DNA of 64,000 nucleotides from Stomoxys calcitrans (GCF_963082655.1 NC_081553.1:228804482-228868481); one strand, 5' to 3'; positions 31,982-44,575 are shown, counted from the stretch's first letter. Made by a program: numbers and translations. Notes: generated from the sequence alone by a model not told the origin.

Positions 31982-32229
31982 ATTATGGTCCTGTCTTGCA
32001 ACTAACACAGCTTAGCGAATCCTAGCAATGTGATGGGGTGACAAAAATCACTTATTCAATTGGGCAACCCTTTAAAGATTGTTGTCCGATACAAGTTTAT
32101 ACAATGCTGAAAGCCTCAAAAATACCTCCGTAAGAATTAGATCGAATATTGAAATTCTGATGTTGAGTGTCATAGACAGATATGACTTCCAATTCGAAAA
32201 TTATGAAAATTTTGTTTCTATTTACAATT
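31982..32229. other. Short spacer, nothing recognised
   Basis: No gene or repeat was identified. Confidence 0.35.
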
Positions 32230-32790
32230 TTTCGTTTTTTTTTGTATTTTGTTTTTGATGCAAAAAAATATTTTTTTTTTCGTAATAGATTTTAGATTTG
32301 ATATAAGAGGTAAGTAATATTTTATTTGTTTATTTTATTTTTTGATAATATGTAGAAATGATTTTTGTTTTTTCACTTGTTGTTCAGGATTATTTTCAAA
32401 CCATTTTTTGTATTCTCAAGTAATTTTTAAAAGCAAAATTATTTTTTTTCACAAAAGATTTAAGTTTTGATACTCGTATGTAAGAGGTTTGTAATATTTT
32501 ATTTGTTTATTTTTTTTGTAAAATGTGTAGAAATGATTTTTTGTTGTATATTCTTTTGTTGTTCAGGATTATTTTCAAACCATTTGTTTTATTCTCAGGT
32601 AATTTTTAAGAGAAAAATAATATATTTTTTTTCATAATAGATTTCAGTTTTGACACTCGTATGTAAGATGTTTGTAATATTTTATTTGTTTGGAAAATGT
32701 GTAGAGATGATTTTTTATTATTTTCTTTTGTTATTCAGGATTATTTTTTAACAATATTTTTATTCTTAGTTAATTTTTACAAACATATAC
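32230..32790. repeat. Tandem repeat, about 175-base unit, three copies
   Basis: The block TGTTCAGGATTATTTTCAAACC recurs at about 32381, 32560 and (diverged) 32732, spacing 179 and 172 bases. Each is preceded by GTAGAAATGATTTTT and followed by ACACTCGTATGTAAGA and TTTGTAATATTTTATTTG. It is AT-rich and noncoding. Confidence 0.75.
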
Positions 32791-33104
32791 ATGTTGTTTA
32801 TTTGAGTCAAATCATAATTTCTTGGCAACGATCTTTTGTTGTTTCTTTTTGATATTGGAATACAGAACTGTTTCTTTCTAGTGCAACAATTTAGAATAAA
32901 GAATTATTTTAATTTTTTTATAGCTGACTTTTGTATGGTTCTCAATGTTATATTTCTTTAAGAAACGTTATGGATTAACACTTCACTATATCAAAGTTGA
33001 ATTCGACATTAGTTAATTCTTTTTAAATTTAAAGAAATTTTAAATTTTAATCTAAATATTTTTTTTTTTCCTAAGGAAAGAACTAATATTATTTAAAAAA
33101 CATC

Positions 33105-33310
33105 CAAATCGTTTTTTGAATGGTTATAATGATTGAATTTTGATTTTTGATTTTGAAATGGTTATGATAATTAAAATGAGATGTTATATCTTCATATTAT
33201 TCATATCCTATTCTAAATCGTTTTTTGAATGGTTATGATGATTGAATTTTGATTTTGATATGGTTATGATAATTGAAATGAGATGTTGTTACATCTTCAT
33301 ATTATTGTGT
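33105..33310. repeat. Tandem duplication, about 113-base unit, two copies
   Basis: AAATCGTTTTTTGAATGG...TTATGATGATTG...GAGATGTT...TCTTCATATTATT occurs at 33105 and again at about 33217 in the same order. Confidence 0.75.
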
Positions 33311-36060
33311 GCAATTAAGATTTATTTTGACACTTTTGCTGTCTATTTGATTAACATTTGAGTTCGTGTGGTTTTGTTTTGTTTTCTAATCATATTGTTA
33401 AAATAATCATTCATGTTTACATTTTTTCTGTGTATAAGAAAGAGTTTAAATACATTGGATTTAGTTTTGGTTCAATCGAACATTAATTAATATATTTTTT
33501 ATTGCGATACTTCGAAACGGGTCAAATTAATTTCGTTTTAAATTTTAAGGCGGTTTGTGTAATTTTTAGATTTCAGATTTTAAGGTGTTTTGTGCAATTT
33601 TGTTTAATGGATAGAACATGAACGCAAGTTCTTATCAACCATTAATTGCAGTTTGAAAATTATTTTTTGTTTAATTTAAATTCAGTTAGAATTTTATTAG
33701 TATGACGAATACTTGCATTTGAATTAGTGCCTGCCTTATTTTGGATTTTTTTTTTTAAATTCTTTTCAATGGGCAAATTTTGGAATTTTTTTAATAATTT
33801 GCAGTTATGGCCTGTAAATAAGTTTTTTGTTTGTTTTGGTATTGTTTTATATTTATAAAGAAAACAACTATTTTCACTCAATAGATACCATAGTTTTCCG
33901 TAGGCTTACTGTATTTAATAAATTGAATCGCCAAACATAATTTGAAATTAGTTTGTTCAATCCTTTTTCTGAAAAAATAAAACGGTAACGGATCCAAGAA
34001 AAACGGTAACAGATCTTATAAAACACCTGAATAACAATAAGGACAAGGAAACGAAGGAACTTGCACCAAGAATTTATTAAAGGACAACATATATTTCAGG
34101 CTTTTCGGAGAGATTTGGTAATTCCAACATTTACAACTAGGACTCATATCAACTGGCACTAAAAAGCGGCAATACCGTCAACAACCTATTTAGCAAGACT
34201 AAATACTGGATAAGGAAAGAGAAAAAATCGAACGTGGTATGTAAGATAAGCTGCCATGGGGACAAGTCCAATACTCGATATATTGGAATCATTTTAAATA
34301 AAACAATTCACAAAAAACACCGACACCTGTTTTTAATAATTGTACATGACCTCAAGACGAACTATCCACAAAATTATAAAAAATAAAATTTTGATTTTTT
34401 TTTTATAGCAAAATCAATTAGAAAGATAATTAAAAATCATTTCCGAGATTGTCTTTATTAAAAAAAAAAAAAACAAATATATATAAAATTTTTATTTCTA
34501 ATAAATTCGATCAATTAAAAGTAGAATCAATAATTTTTACAGTGCTCCAATCAATGTTGTTTTTTCTTTTAAATAGGTTTGGAAAATATTACAAATTTTT
34601 GTAGCTAATGATTTTAATAAAAACCATGAAAGTTTTTAATTTTTGCTTGATTTATCAAATTTTTTCAGTGTATCAGTTTATTATTTTTTGCTTAAAATAT
34701 TTCGATTTTGTCGCGTTTACAATTTCAGTGCATTTTCCATTGTCGACGCATAAATTTTAACATTCAAACGATTAAGTTACATTATACACCATAAAATTTT
34801 TTTTCTTTTGAAGTTTTTGTGTCCGAAACGAAGCAAGTTAGACTTTTTCGACTTTGTCATGCTAGCAATTCCTTTTCTATTTCAATTGCTTTCTAATTTT
34901 TTTTTTCAAAAAAAGGTCTGTGTTCAAGTATATATAATTTTTGTTTTCGTTAAAGTTTAATTTTTTGTAGCCATATTTAAAATTTTTTCAGTGTACCAAT
35001 AGATTTTCTTTTTGTTTTCGTAAAAGGGAAATTTCTTGTAATCACATTTAAGATTTTTGCCTTTCAATAAAATCCCATATTTATATTTCAAAGATGTTTG
35101 AAACTAGTAGTAATGATGAGTAGAAGAGTTGGATGTTCCAAAGAGTAGGGAGTGAGGAATTTCATTTAAATTTTCTTAAAATAACCATCTTTTGGCATCA
35201 CTTAGAAAAGGGGGCTGTTCTATAATGTGGTTATGTTGATGTAATTGAGAAAAAGTCAGTAAAGAAAGTATGGCGATGATTGTCCTTTTTGACTGGCATT
35301 CTAAGACAGTAGCGATGGATGTAATGGCTATGGCTCATGCTTCAATGCAATTTATGTTGATTGATGTTTATGTGTATGCTGCATAAGGTCCTTAGTATGG
35401 CCCCAGTTTAAAAGTGATTGGGGTTGAGTTGCTGTCTTTATGTGTATTGATAGCAATTATCTTTTAAATTTCATACAATTGAATGAGTTTTGTTGAGAGA
35501 GATATGCAGAGTTAGAAAGAGAAGGAAAGGGAGTTAACATAGGCAATCGATGATGATTTTAATCTTTTCAAAATATGGTTTACAACTTTTATAAAAGTAA
35601 GAGTTTTCTTTTCATGTGGGTTTTTAAGGCTTTGTCTCAGTGTTTTTTTGTTTTACCAAAGATATTAACCACCTTGGAAAGGAGTTTAAGGATGGATGTG
35701 CTTTTTATAGCGCACATAGTTGGTTAAATGAATTTCTTAGATAAGTTTTAATTGTGTTACATTTGTTTTGATTGTCTTCAGAAGTTTGTCCCTGTTCCTT
35801 AATGGAATGTAATGTTCATGGCCAAATTTGCATTTGTATCTTCAGATGTGTTATTAATGAATGTTATCTTTAGGAAGAGATTATATTGGTCATGTTCTTA
35901 GATATAAGTCATGGTATTGTTCAATGTTGTATAAAAGCTGTATAACCGCTGCTTTTTGTTGCTTTTGCGCTGCTTTTTGTTCAATACTTTATATATTGTA
36001 CAATTATTTCTTTACTGTCTCAAAATTTAATTCTCAAAATATTATGAAAACTGTTATTTT
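33311..36060. other. AT-rich noncoding stretch
   Basis: No gene motif or repeat family was recognised. Around 34000-34330 the bases are less T-biased, but open frames are short. 35100-35900 has somewhat higher complexity (GATGGATGTAATGGCTATGG near 35313) without a coding signature. Confidence 0.4.
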
Positions 36061-36061
36061 T

Positions 36062-36297
36062 GTACAATTAAATATTTTGAGTTACACATTAGGTGAAATA
36101 AGTTTTCGAAAGCTGTTAATGTATATGTTGTTTTATTACGGAACAAATATTGGTTGAATATTTTTGAGTTGCTATATTTATCCTTGAACAGTTAAATATT
36201 TTAAGTTATACATAAGGCGAAATAAGTTTTCGAAAACTATTAATGTATATCTTGTTTAATTACAGAACAAGTAATCGGTGAATATTTTTGAGTTGCT
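36062..36297. repeat. Tandem duplication, about 125-base unit, two copies
   Basis: TTAAATATTTTGAGTTACAC, then AATAAGTTTTCGAAAG and GAATATTTTTGAGTTGCT, occur at 36067-36172 and again at 36192-36297. The 98-codon frame at 35861-36157 overlaps the first copy and is not supported as a gene. Confidence 0.75.
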
Positions 36298-36309
36298 GTT
36301 TTTTTGTTA

Positions 36310-36845
36310 CTATTATTAAGAACAATTTTGGAACCTGGAAAGGATCGAAATTTTTTTTTAAATTATTAGTTTTTTGTTGAAAATAATTTTTTAATTGTTT
36401 TATTTTCATCATTGATCCACAATTGGCTTTATTATTGTTTTAAAAAAAATTTTGGAACCTAGAGTGGATCGAATATTTGGTTTAATAATTTTGAACATTA
36501 GTTTATTTTTTTGAAAATAATTTTTTTGTTAATTGTTTTATCTTCGTTGTTTAAAAATATTTTTCTTTATTATGGATTAAAAAAATGGAAGCTAGAGTGG
36601 ATGGAAAATTTGTTTCAATATTTTTGAACATTAGTTTTGTTTTGAAAATATTTCTTTTTAATTGTTTTATTTTCGTTATTGATCAATATTTTTTATTATG
36701 GATTAAAACAAAATTGGAACCTAGAGTGGATCGAAAAATTGCTTAAATATTTTTGAGCTTTAGTTTTGTTTAGAAAATATTTTTTTGTTAATTGTTATCT
36801 TTTCGATATTGATCAATATTTGACTTTATTATTGTTAAGTTATTT
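36310..36845. repeat. Tandem repeat, about 124-133-base unit, four copies
   Basis: TTTTGGAACCTAGAGTGGATCG-like cores lie at about 36328, 36452, 36584 and 36714. Each is followed by TTTTGAACATTAGTTTTG, GAAAATA and TTAATTGTTTTATTTTCG. It directly follows a different two-copy repeat, so two arrays abut. Confidence 0.75.
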
Positions 36846-38575
36846 GGTGTTGACTATTTGTCAAGTCTAGTTTTTGTGTTATTTTTTTTATATATTCCTT
36901 TTTTGGTCTTCAATAAAACACTATTTATATTTAATTTGCATAAAAAACATAGTTTACCATTTTATTTCTCTTAACAATTTTGTGTTCGTAAATAATTTTG
37001 TGTTTATTTTACAGCAGTAGTTATTTTTAGATGGCAATTTGAAAGTTATTTAAATTTGGTTGTATACATTTTTTGCTAACTGTACTTGTTTAATACTCAA
37101 AAATATGAAATAATCAAAAAAAAAAAATAAAAATTTTAAAATGATGGTAAAACGCTTAAGAAAAAAATGTTCTTTTTGGACAAAATTGTTTTGGTTCTTC
37201 AATATATGTGGAGATATATTTTATCATTTTTTGTATCTAAGATGTTGATATATTTGAAATTATAGATTTCTGTTTATTATGGGAGATTGGTAAATATTTG
37301 TTTTTAAATATATTTTTTTTTTAGTTTTCAAATTAAATTGTTTTTGAGAAACTGTACATGGTTATAAATTCTGTAATGTAATTCTTTAACATTTACTTCA
37401 ATTTTGTTATTTTATTTAAAAATGTTCTTCTAAGATGTGTGAATTTTTTTTTTACTTTGAAATTTTTAATAAAAAAAGTAATAAACATGTGAATGTTATA
37501 AAGTTTGAAAATAATTTGGTTTACTTTCTTTAAAAACAAAAATTTAAGCTGTTTTAAGGTAAAAATAAAAACAGGCTAGTTGTAAAATTAAGAAAAAATA
37601 TAATATTGTTGGTTTAGAAAAAAAATTTCGTAAATTTTGTTTTACATTGTATAGGAGAATTTGGAGCAGAATTTAGTTTTTGAAGTTTTTACATTTTAAC
37701 TCTATTCCTTCATAAATGAGTTATTCCCAATTTTGTTATATCATTAAAATATATTTATATTCATAATTTTGGGTTCTAGTGTCATAAAAAACTTCTCAAA
37801 TTTAATTTGGCGTCTGTTTTTGTGAAAATTTTAATTTAAATGAGATTCTCAGGTTAATGGGGCAATTTGCTGATAATATTTTATTCATGCATAAATAGAT
37901 TGACATTTTTTGAGTATATATTTTGGTTAGATATGCGTATTTTTTAATTTTAGAATTGGTACATGAAAATAGAAATTTTTTCTATATTAAAATTTTTAAT
38001 TCACAGTGTATTTGTATGCGACTCTCCTTAAGGAATGGGCGAAATATTCAAAAACAAATGAAGATTTAAATTAAATAAAACGACATTGAACTTGAAGTAA
38101 AATAACTATTTGAATTCAAATTTTTAAAGTTAAAAATTTTTAATTGCTTGGCTATAAAAATAATTTTTCAAAAAAAAAAAATTTTTAAGTCTTATTTTAT
38201 TCATAATTTATTAAATTTTGGGTTTTGTTTTGATGTACTTTCAAATTTTTTGCTATATTTTTTTTACTACAAAATTTATTTTTGCACAAAATTTGTTTTT
38301 TAAGTCTTTTATTATTCGTGATTAAATGAATTTTGCGTTCCTCCATGTTTTGTTTTGATAACAATTGCGAATTTTGCTTAAATTTGCTTAAAGGGGTTTT
38401 AAGGTAACAGTTATCTTTTTCTATGTGACAATAATTGACTCCATTATTTTAGTGAGTTTAATATTTTGTTAAAAAAAATATTTTTTATTCAAATTGTTAT
38501 ATTTTGTTATTGGTATTTGTTAATAAACTTGCGTTTTTGTGATTTTTTCTGATTGTACTCTTTTTATTAAACTGT
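36846..38575. other. AT-rich noncoding stretch
   Basis: The stretch is dominated by T runs and A runs. No gene or recognisable mobile element was seen. Confidence 0.45.
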
Positions 38576-38785
38576 TGTCAAATGTTACTCAAAATTACGA
38601 TTTACTTAAAATTGGGATTTTTTTACTTAAAATTGTGATTTTTTTTACTTAAAATTGTGATTTATTTACTTAAAGTCATGATTTTTTTCTTGAATTTGTG
38701 ATTTTTTAACTTCAAATTGTAATTTTTTACTTGAAATTGTGATTTGTTACTTAAAATTGTGATTTTTGCTTGAAATTTTAAAGAA
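38576..38785. repeat. Short-unit tandem repeat, about 20-23-base unit
   Basis: Variants of TTACTTAAAATTGTGATTTT repeat about nine times with length changes in the T run. Confidence 0.75.
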
Positions 38786-38984
38786 TTTTTTAAGGCAGAA
38801 AGAATCAAATTTTGCAAAAAAATTAAAATTTATTTAATCTAAATACGAATTTAGTCTGCACTATTAATGTGGTACATGGTACTTTTTCTTTAAATATTTT
38901 ATTTTTTAACGTATAAACGGCAGATGGTAGGTGGGCAAATATTGGATTTTTGGTTTAATTTAAGTAAAAGAGGCAAACACATTG

Positions 38985-39175
38985 GTACACGCAAGACCGG
39001 GATGACCAAAAACCCGATAGTAAGATCAAATGTTGGGAGACACCTTGAAACTAGGTGTCAGGGATTTTAGAATGAGCGCAGAAGATCGACGATTGGAACG
39101 CTATTCTACGTTCGGCTAGTGGAACAAGTGCTCTGTCATAGCCAACTAAAGTAAAGTAAGTTAGTAAAAAAGATT
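38985..39175 (+). mobile_element. 3' tail fragment of a non-LTR retroelement
   Basis: CAAGACCGGGATGACCAAAAACC, GATTTTAGAATGAGCGCAGAAGATCG and CTATTCTACGTTCGGCTAGTGG, then CTGTCATAGCCAACTAAAGTAA, match the tail of the element at 43960-44575 in order. Only the tail is present, as expected for 5'-truncated retroelement insertions. Confidence 0.7.
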
Positions 39176-39289
39176 CTTAAATCGTCCTTTAGTTGCCATA
39201 TTGATTTTTTTTTTTTTGAGTTTAATTAAAGATTAAATATTCAACTTAAGAGGTCGAACAAAATAATACAAAAATTCTTTTGGAATTTT

Positions 39290-39660
39290 CAAGTTTTTTG
39301 AAGGCTTTTCTAAATTTTTCAGAATTTTGTAGAGTTTTTCTTAGAGTTTTGAAGAGCTTTTTTAGAATTTTTTAGATTTTTTAGAATTTTTTAGAATTTT
39401 TTAGAATTTTTTAGAGTTTTGTAGAATTTTTTAGAATTTTTTAGAATCTTTTAGAAAATTTTAGAATTTTTCAGAATTTTTTAAAATATTTAAAAATATT
39501 TTACAATTTGGAATATTTTTTATAATTTTTTTTTTATTTTTAAAATTTTAAGACTTTATTCTAAATTTTTTAGAATATTTAAATTTTTTTAGAAGTTGTA
39601 TTTTTTTTTGATAAGTATTTAGAATTTCTTTAAAAAATTTCGAAAATTTTCAGAATTTTT
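39290..39660. repeat. TTTTTTAGAA decamer-rich array
   Basis: From 39300 the motif TTTTTTAGAA/TTTTTTAGAG repeats many times, with the most regular part at 39365-39480. It is low-complexity, probably slippage-derived. Confidence 0.75.
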
Positions 39661-39930
39661 TAAATTTCTTTGCAGAATATTGTCAGGCTATAGGCCATGC
39701 GGTAGCTAAATTAAAGTCTCCATATTCCTAAATGGTATGTAGATCTAATTTCAAGGCTACAAATTAACATACTATGAACTGTAGGCCCGACAGACGGGAG
39801 TATAGAGAGCAGAACTATTGTATTGATGATTAGACTAGCCACCTAAGAAACGTTTTCAAATAGTGTGCATGTAATCAAATCCCGTTTGTTGTCTGGCAAT
39901 TTCTTTTCAGTAATCTATAAAAAATGCTTC

Positions 39931-39999
39931 ACTTCTTGCGATATTCATTCCCTTGGTTAAATTAGATCGACTCTTTCCCCCTTTGGAAAAAATAATAAC
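39931..39999. repeat. Single arm of the foldback hairpin family seen at 53192-53334
   Basis: CTTCTTGCGATATTCATTCC, then CTTGGTTAAATTAGATCGAC and TCTTTCCCC, is the reverse complement, with few changes, of the left arm at 53192-53260. The opposite arm is absent here. Confidence 0.65.
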
Positions 40000-40194
40000 A
40001 GACTATTTCGTTCAATGCATGTTATTTAAAGAATAGCCCAGCAATGAACTTTCAAAAGTAAGGGAAAATGTGTGATGTTGCTTTCAAGCTTTTGACCGGC
40101 TATCTGTAACGCGATTTCTGATTCCTGGTGCTTTATATACCAACCCACACTAGAGTAGGTTGCAAAGCATACATCTGAATTTGAACAGGGCTCT

Positions 40195-40450
40195 AAAAGT
40201 CGACTTGATTGACAATTTTTTAGAATTATTTTGGATGTTCCTTAAAATTTTTAAGGATTTTAGATTTTCTCATAAGGACGACCTGATTCACAATTTTTTT
40301 AAATTGTTTGATATTCCCTAAAATTTTTAAGGATTTTAGATTTTTTCGTCTAAATTTGAACAGGGCCCTTAAGGACGCCTTGATTCACAATTTTTTAGAA
40401 TTCTTTGGACATTCCCTAAAATTTTTAAAGATGTTAGATTTTTTTTTTTA
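40195..40450. repeat. Tandem repeat, about 84-92-base unit, three copies
   Basis: GACTTGATTGACAATTTTTT, GACCTGATTCACAATTTTTT and GCCTTGATTCACAATTTTTT occur at about 40201, 40285 and 40375. Each is followed by TCCCTAAAATTTTTAAGGA-like sequence. A GAACAGGGC motif precedes the first and third. Confidence 0.7.
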
Positions 40451-40619
40451 ATTTTCTAACATAATTTGTTTTAGATTTTTTTCGTACAATGAAAGGATTA
40501 AAATTTTCTTTTGCATTAAGTTGTTATATATTTGTAAAAATGTTTAATCTCTGAAAATAAAAATGTAAAATAAAATTAAGGGACTGAATATTAAATTTTA
40601 TTGTAACAGATTTTTTTTG

Positions 40620-42580
40620 GAATAGCCTTACATTCTTTGTGTAATTCTAGTTTCTTTTTTTTAATTTTTAAATTTACTGGCATTTTAAAAAATTTTTATA
40701 AATTTAAAAGTTTTATGAATTTTTTTTTTAATTTTTCAAAACTTTTTTAGAATTTTGTGAAATATTTTATAAATTTTAAGAATTTCTTTAGATTTTTTGA
40801 AAATTTTTTAAATGTTTATAGCATATTTGCGGAATCAAAATTCTCCTTTCTTGAATAGTAAATTAGAATTTTAGTATTTTGTAAACTTTTTTTAGAGTTT
40901 CTTTAAAATTATAAAGTTTTCTGATTTTTTTTTAAATATTTTGAATTTTGTAAAATGTTTTGTACATTTCTAGAATTCCTTAAATTTTTTGCAAATATTT
41001 TATAAATTGCAGGAATTTCTTTAGAATTCTGTAAATTTTTTTTTTAAATATTTTTAGATTTTTTAAGTATATTTTCAGAATTAAAATTCTTCTTTCTTGA
41101 ATTGTAGAATTAGAATTTCGTAAAATTTTTAGAGTTTCTTTAAAATTTTAGTTTTCTGATTTTTCTTCTAATTTTCAGAATTTTGTGAAATATATAAATT
41201 TCTAGAATTTTTTAAATTATTTTATAAATTGTAGGAATTTCTTTCGAATTTTTAAAAATTTTAAATTTTTTAAATATTTTTAGATTTTTTTAAGAATGCT
41301 TTCAGAATTAAATTTTTTCTTTCTTGAATTGCAGAATTAGAATTTTGTAAAATTTTTAGAGTTTTTCTAAAAGTTTTTGATGTTTCTCGACTTTTTAAAA
41401 TTGTCAGAATTTTGTGAAATGTTTTAAAACTTTCTTGGAATATTCTTAGAATTTATTATAAATTTTGTGATTTTCTTTAGAATTTCTGTAGGTTTTAAAA
41501 AATAATTTTGAATTTTTAAAATATTTTTAGATTTTTTTAAGAATATTTTCAGAATTAAAATTGTTGTTTCTTGAATTGTAGAATTAGAATTTTGTAAAAT
41601 CTGTTGAATTTTTCTAAAAGTTTTAGATGTTTCCCGAAGTTTTTAAAATTGTCAGAATTTTGTTAAAATTTTGTTAAATATTTTAAACATTTTTACAATT
41701 TCTTTGAAATTTTTTTAAAAAATTAAAAATTTTTTTTTAAATTTCTTTTAAGAATATTTTCAGAACTTAAATTCTTGATTCTTGAATTTTTGTAAAAGTT
41801 TTAGATAGTTTCAGACAGAAATTTTTTAGAATTTTTTTAAATATTTTATACATTTTTAAAATTTCTTTGGAATTTAAATTTTTTTTTTAATTTCTTTTAA
41901 AAATGTTCCCAGAATTTAAATTCTAGTTTCTTGAATTATAGAATTAGAATTTTGTAAAATTATTTAGAATTTCCATTGTTGTTTCATTGTTTTTCAAGTC
42001 GAGCTTAGTGACCAAGCGAACACAACACCCAAAGGAGAGATTGTTAAATGAGTCTTGAAGAAAAAAAACTGCCAGTTCCTCAGACAAGGCAGGACACATG
42101 TCACCCCACTGGTGGACGCGTTTCGATAATTGGGTTACTTTATCTCACCGGCATCATCGTGAACTATGTCCGTCTGTCTGAGGGGACTACAGTTCACAGC
42201 CTGTTGTTCATAGTACTAATAGTTGAGATCATAAGCACAAATCCTATGTGAAATCTCAACTAATACTACCAGACTGTTCACTGTAAAATTGCTTTTTAAA
42301 AATTGTCAGAATTTTTTAAAATTTTGTTAAATATTTTATAAATTTTTACAATTTCTTTGGAATTTCTTAGAAATTTTTGAATTTTTTGAATTTCTTTAAG
42401 AATTATTTCATAATTAAGACTCTAGTTTCTTGAATTGTGAAATTTCAGAATCAGAATTTTTTAAAATTTTGTTAAATATTTTATAAATTTTTGCAATTTC
42501 TGTGAAGTTGTTTTTAGAAATTTAATTTAATTTCTTTCAAATTATTACCAGACTTAAAATTCTTGTTTCTTGAGTTGTAG
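40620..42580. repeat. Large AT-rich tandem array with about 145-250-base units
   Basis: The core CAGAATTAAAATTCTTCTTT, then CTTGAATTGTAGAATTAGAA, recurs near 40830, 41076, 41303, 41550, 41761, 41908, 42400 and 42543. Each is followed by TTTAGAGTTTCTTTAAAA, TTGTCAGAATTTTG and TTTAGATTTTTT blocks. Unit length falls from about 235-250 to about 145 towards the right. The array is interrupted by a compositionally different block at 41988-42285. Noncoding. Confidence 0.65.
41988..42285. mobile_element. Insertion of unknown class inside the AT-rich array
   Basis: This block is richer in G and C than its surroundings, with GTCGAGCTTAGTGACCAAG, CTGGTGGACGCGTTTCGATAA and GGGACTACAGTTCACAGCC. Its right half contains a partial inverted repeat (TACTAATAGTTGAGAT against ATCTCAACTAATACTA). 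TGGACGCGTT...ATGATTGG at 44662-44700 is a related fragment. The 67-codon frame at 42048 has no known motif. Confidence 0.4.
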
Positions 42581-43950
42581 TAGACGAATTGATTTAGATT
42601 TTCTTTTTATTTGCATGGAATTTTTAATTAAGCATCAAAAACATAAAGCAATTTGAATTGTCAGAAATGCATAAAGAGGAGGCCTTAATTCAGTTTCGGA
42701 AGGTTATGATTTTAATATCTGTTTGAAAAACAATAATAAACACCTTGCTGGTAATTGTCGCTATATAAATAAAAACTAAATAAATTACAAAAAATAAAAA
42801 TATCAGGAATATATTCATTTTTAATACATATAGGACTTCATAATTTGGTTTTTCGAAGATTTTATTTAATTTTTATGAATGAGAAGTGTGCCATTTTTAT
42901 GATATTATCAGAAAATTAAATCTGTTAAAAAAGAAAGTCCAGGTGATAGGACCAAGAAATAAAATTGTAATCTTGTTCCCTATAGGTTAAGTGATTGTCT
43001 CATTTTTATGATATTAGCAGAAAAGTAAATCTATTTAAAAAGAATATAATTTTGTTCCCCACAAGTTTAAGTTATTTTCCTTAATTCTCTGTTTTTTGCT
43101 CTTTATATAGATGACCATAATTTATTTTAGATTTCATAATTTCTGCCTTAGGATTTTGTAAGCTTGCCAACAAAATGTTGTAACTTATTTCTTGCCTTAG
43201 TTCACTCTCTTCACCCTCTCTTCCTTTCTCTCTCACATCTCAAGCACATATTTCTTAGCAGTCGTTTATATTATTCCTTATAGCCCATCCTTGGTCTACA
43301 AGGATGCCAACAAGGAAGTTAGAATTATGTGTGCTGTTTTTTTTCTGTTATTTTGGCGGCTGTTTTGTCTTTCGCTTTTGCTCTTATAATGGCGCATTAT
43401 GACTTCCGCTTTGTTAGACTTGGTTGGTTTTTCATTCGTTGGTAATTTAATGTTATAATTTATCTTAACTCCAGTGGCGGAAAGTCAAAAAGTTTTATTA
43501 CTATAATTTTTCCTTTTCTTGCTGCTCTGGCATTTCTTTTGTCTACAATGATTCTCAAAATAGTCTTTATGTGATTTTATGTCGCATAATTATTATACAA
43601 TGTCTTTGTTTTATATAGTTTTGGCAGTAAAGTTTGGAATATGGTGGTTTTGGAAGGGGTTACGATTTTATAGAGAAGGAAAAATAATTTTTATATATCA
43701 AAATATTTCATACAATCGGATATGGTTCGGCTGTAGACCATAGGGTTCTATGAAAATAAAAAAACAAAAAAAAACTATTTTTAAAGTAGGGAGGGAAAGT
43801 AAATGTTTGTAGAAGTGCTCAATTTGTTTAAATTTAATGGTTTTAAAACATAAATAAGAAAATAAACAAATGGGAGTCGAGCTTTTATGACCACTGGAAT
43901 GTTACTTCGGCACCGCCGTAACCGAAACGAATGACACCAATTTTGAAATA
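42581..43950. other. AT-rich noncoding stretch
   Basis: No gene was recognised. A local repeat pair with ATTTTTATGATATTA and AGAAAATTAAATCTGTTAAAAAAG occurs at 42894-42930 and 43000-43045. 43190-43470 is pyrimidine-rich and more complex (CTCTTCACCCTCTCTTCC), without a coding signature. Confidence 0.4.
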
Positions 43951-43959
43951 ATGCGAAGA

Positions 43960-44575
43960 ATAATACTTGCAAACATATGTTACTTCGGATTAAGTAGGCA
44001 GTTTGGGAACAAGGCCACCTTTCAACAGACGAAGATCACACTATACAAGATATTGATATTACCCCTATTGTTAAATGGTTCTGACGCAAGGGTACTTGTC
44101 AAAGCAGATGAGGCAGTGCCTGGAGTGTTTGAGAGAAAGATTCTTCTTAAAATATATGGACCAGTTTGCGTTAATGAAGAGTATCGGAGTCCTTGTCAAG
44201 GCATATGAGTCAGTACCTGGAGTGTTTGAGAGAAACTTTTCGTAAAATATATGTACCAGTTTATATTGATGAACTGTATGACGACGGTATCATAGTTACA
44301 CGTTTCAAAATACAACGGCTGCGTTGGCTAGGCCATGTTGTCAGAATGGATGAAGAAGCTCCAGCAAAGAAGTCTTCTGAAGGCAAACACAGTGGTGTAC
44401 ACAAACCGGGACGACCAAAAGACCAATGGAAAGATCAAGCGGTGGAAAGAACTCGAAACTTAGTGTCAGCGATTTTAGAATGAGCACAGAAGATCGAGGC
44501 GTTTGGAAAGCTATTCTACGTTCGACTAGTGGAAACAATTTCTGTCATAGCCAATTTAAGTAAAAGTAGAATGTT
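43960..44575 (+). mobile_element. Non-LTR retroelement fragment, C-terminal part of RT ORF plus 3' tail
   Basis: Frame pieces read TKITLYKILILPLLLNGSD and VFERKILLKIYGPVCVNEEY (44020-44185). A second piece follows with KIYVPVYIDELY, RLRWLGHVVRMDEEAP and KPGRPKDQW (44235-44430). The RLRWLGHV.RM...GRP..RW block is typical of the C-terminus of several insect non-LTR elements. The segment FERKILLKIYGPV/VFERNFS..IY is partly duplicated, suggesting an internal duplication. The tail is shared with 38985-39175. The copy is inactive. Confidence 0.75.

Noticed and set aside
32230..36845. CRISPR-like direct repeats
   Set aside because: The units are over 100 bases, adjacent and AT-rich, without unique spacers; these are eukaryotic tandem repeats.
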